Shown: one piece after another, positions 62,938-64,000 of the stretch | How the letters are laid out: each line of letters opens with the position of its first letter | How positions within the stretch are numbered: the stretch's first letter is position 1 | Assembly: GCA_965662645.1 (NCBI GenBank) | Contig: CBFIII010000003.1 | Location: 73,557 to 137,556 of the forward strand | From: UBA5342 sp965662645 | GTDB lineage: Bacteria > Bacteroidota > Bacteroidia > Bacteroidales > UBA5342 | Length of the DNA stretch: 64,000 nt | Direction: 5' to 3' | Notes under the pieces: model-generated | Database searches by the model: none | What the model was told of the DNA's origin: nothing | The model's input: the letters and a program-made list of their open reading frames with translations, nothing else | Translations under genes and position numbers: made by a program

Positions 62938-64000
62938 ATGATAACAGTAGATAATTTAACAATCCAGTTCGATACAAAACCGCTTTTTCAAGATGTGTGT
63001 ATGAAGTTTAACCCCGGCAATTGCTATGGCATTATTGGTGCTAATGGTGCAGGGAAATCGACTTTTTTACGTTTGATCTCTGGAGATTTAGATGCTACAC
63101 GTGGTACGGTAAGTATGGGAAGTGGTGAGCGTATGTCAGTGTTGAAACAGGATCACCATGAATATGATGCTTATAGTGTATTAGATACCGTGATGATGGG
63201 GTACGATGAACTTTGGAAAGTGAAGGCTGCCAAAGATGCCATTTATATGAAAGAGGATTTCTCTGAAGAAGATGGTATGAAAGCAGGTAAGCTAGAAGAG
63301 CGCTTTGCTGAAATGGATGGTTGGAATGCTGAGAGTGATGCGGCTATTATGTTGAGCGGACTAGGGGTAAGCGAAGAATTACACTTTACATTAATGGGTG
63401 ATGTAGATCCTAAGATGAAAGTACGTGTGCTTCTTGCTCAAGCTCTTTTTGGAAATCCTGATAACTTATTACTTGATGAGCCGACCAATGATCTTGACCT
63501 TGAAACTGTACAATGGTTAGAGAATGCTTTGGCTAATTTTGAAAATACTGTGATTTTGGTTTCGCATGACCGTCACTTTTTGGATAGTGTGTGTACTAAT
63601 GTTGTTGATATTGACTTTGGTAAAGTGAAACAGTTTGGTGGTAATTACACGTTCTGGTATCAAAGTAGTCAGCTTGCTTCGCGTCAGCAAAGTCAGCAAA
63701 ATAAAAAGAACGAAGAGAAAAAGAAAGAGCTTCAAGATTTTATTGCTCGTTTCTCTGCTAACGTGGCTAAGAGTAAGCAAACCACCAGCCGTAAGAAGAT
63801 GATAGAGAAACTTAATATTGAAGATATTGAGCCATCTAGTCGTCGTTATCCTGGTATCGTATTCCAACCCTCACGTGAAGTGGGTAACAATGTATTAACG
63901 GTTTCAAATCTGGCAGCGTCTATTGATGGAGAGACTTTATTCAAAGATATATCTTTTACTATTGAAAAAGGAGATAAAGTGGTCTTCCTTTCGCGCGATA
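62938..64000 (+). CDS. ABC-F ATPase, YbiT-like (3' end cut off by window)
   Basis: 354 codons are visible. The first ATP-binding domain has Walker A GANGAGKST near residue 36 and Walker B LLLDEPTNDLD near 180, followed by SHDRHFL. The usual ABC signature LSGGE is replaced by DVDPKMKVRVLLAQALF, as in YbiT, whose E. coli counterpart reads about VAPGWKLRVLLAQ. A charged inter-domain linker and the start of the second domain (NVLTVSNLAASIDGETLFKDISF) are seen. Soluble ABC-F proteins act on ribosomes, not in transport. The gene has its own promoter. Confidence 0.9.
   Translation, partial: MITVDNLTIQFDTKPLFQDVCMKFNPGNCYGIIGANGAGKSTFLRLISGDLDATRGTVSMGSGERMSVLKQDHHEYDAYSVLDTVMMGYDELWKVKAAKDAIYMKEDFSEEDGMKAGKLEERFAEMDGWNAESDAAIMLSGLGVSEELHFTLMGDVDPKMKVRVLLAQALFGNPDNLLLDEPTNDLDLETVQWLENALANFENTVILVSHDRHFLDSVCTNVVDIDFGKVKQFGGNYTFWYQSSQLASRQQSQQNKKNEEKKKELQDFIARFSANVAKSKQTTSRKKMIEKLNIEDIEPSSRRYPGIVFQPSREVGNNVLTVSNLAASIDGETLFKDISFTIEKGDKVVFLSRD

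Noticed and set aside
1..64000. Insertion sequences, prophage, restriction or toxin-antitoxin modules
   Set aside because: Looked for on both strands; no transposase, integrase, phage structural, methyltransferase or toxin-like proteins were recognised.

Overview
The window is chromosomal DNA from a member of the Bacteroidetes. The evidence is A/T-rich intergenic DNA, many promoters matching TTTG-N18-20-TAnnTTTG, scarce Shine-Dalgarno signals, two large proteins ending in type IX secretion (T9SS) sorting domains, and typical families such as DUF3078, tricorn-like S41 peptidase and a long RluA. Xylose catabolism together with pyruvate formate-lyase suggests a facultatively or strictly fermentative saccharolytic bacterium. 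An order such as Marinilabiliales is a guess only.

Left part (1-17.6 kb): a cut-off serine hydrolase, a tricorn-like protease and a PLP enzyme are followed by a long minus-strand run. In transcription order this run is spoIID-like, tlpA-like, asmA-like, dsbA-like, a Cys-rich lipoprotein, rluB, der, radA, lolA-like and trxB. It mixes envelope and redox functions with core RNA and DNA housekeeping.

Centre-left (17.9-26.4 kb): a secreted beta-helix protein, then a xylose locus. A GntR regulator diverges from xylB-xylA-xylE. The shared regulatory region holds two clusters of CAGAACA-type repeats beside recognisable promoters, and a terminator-like hairpin stands directly before xylE. An FKBP and a SUI1/YciH protein follow.

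Centre (27.3-36.9 kb): two adjacent giant secreted proteins. The first (2112 aa) is a parallel beta-helix protein with a dockerin-like pair of calcium motifs, one cohesin-like domain and a T9SS sorting domain. The second (1064 aa) carries three cohesin-like domains, Big2-like and PKD domains and a T9SS sorting domain. Together they look like a surface cohesin-dockerin assembly and are the most interesting system here.

Right part (37-64 kb): DUF3078 and MscS genes, a possible structured small RNA, then the conserved cluster tRNA-Tyr/Gly/Thr/Thr-tuf-tRNA-Trp-secE-nusG-rplK-rplA-rplJ-rplL-rpoB-rpoC. This is followed by mrp, meaB, a TPR-like gene, nagB, pflA/pflB, a long RluA and the start of a YbiT-like ABC-F gene. 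A family of roughly 100-bp intergenic repeats with three predicted hairpins occurs in four fuller copies and two fragments across the window.
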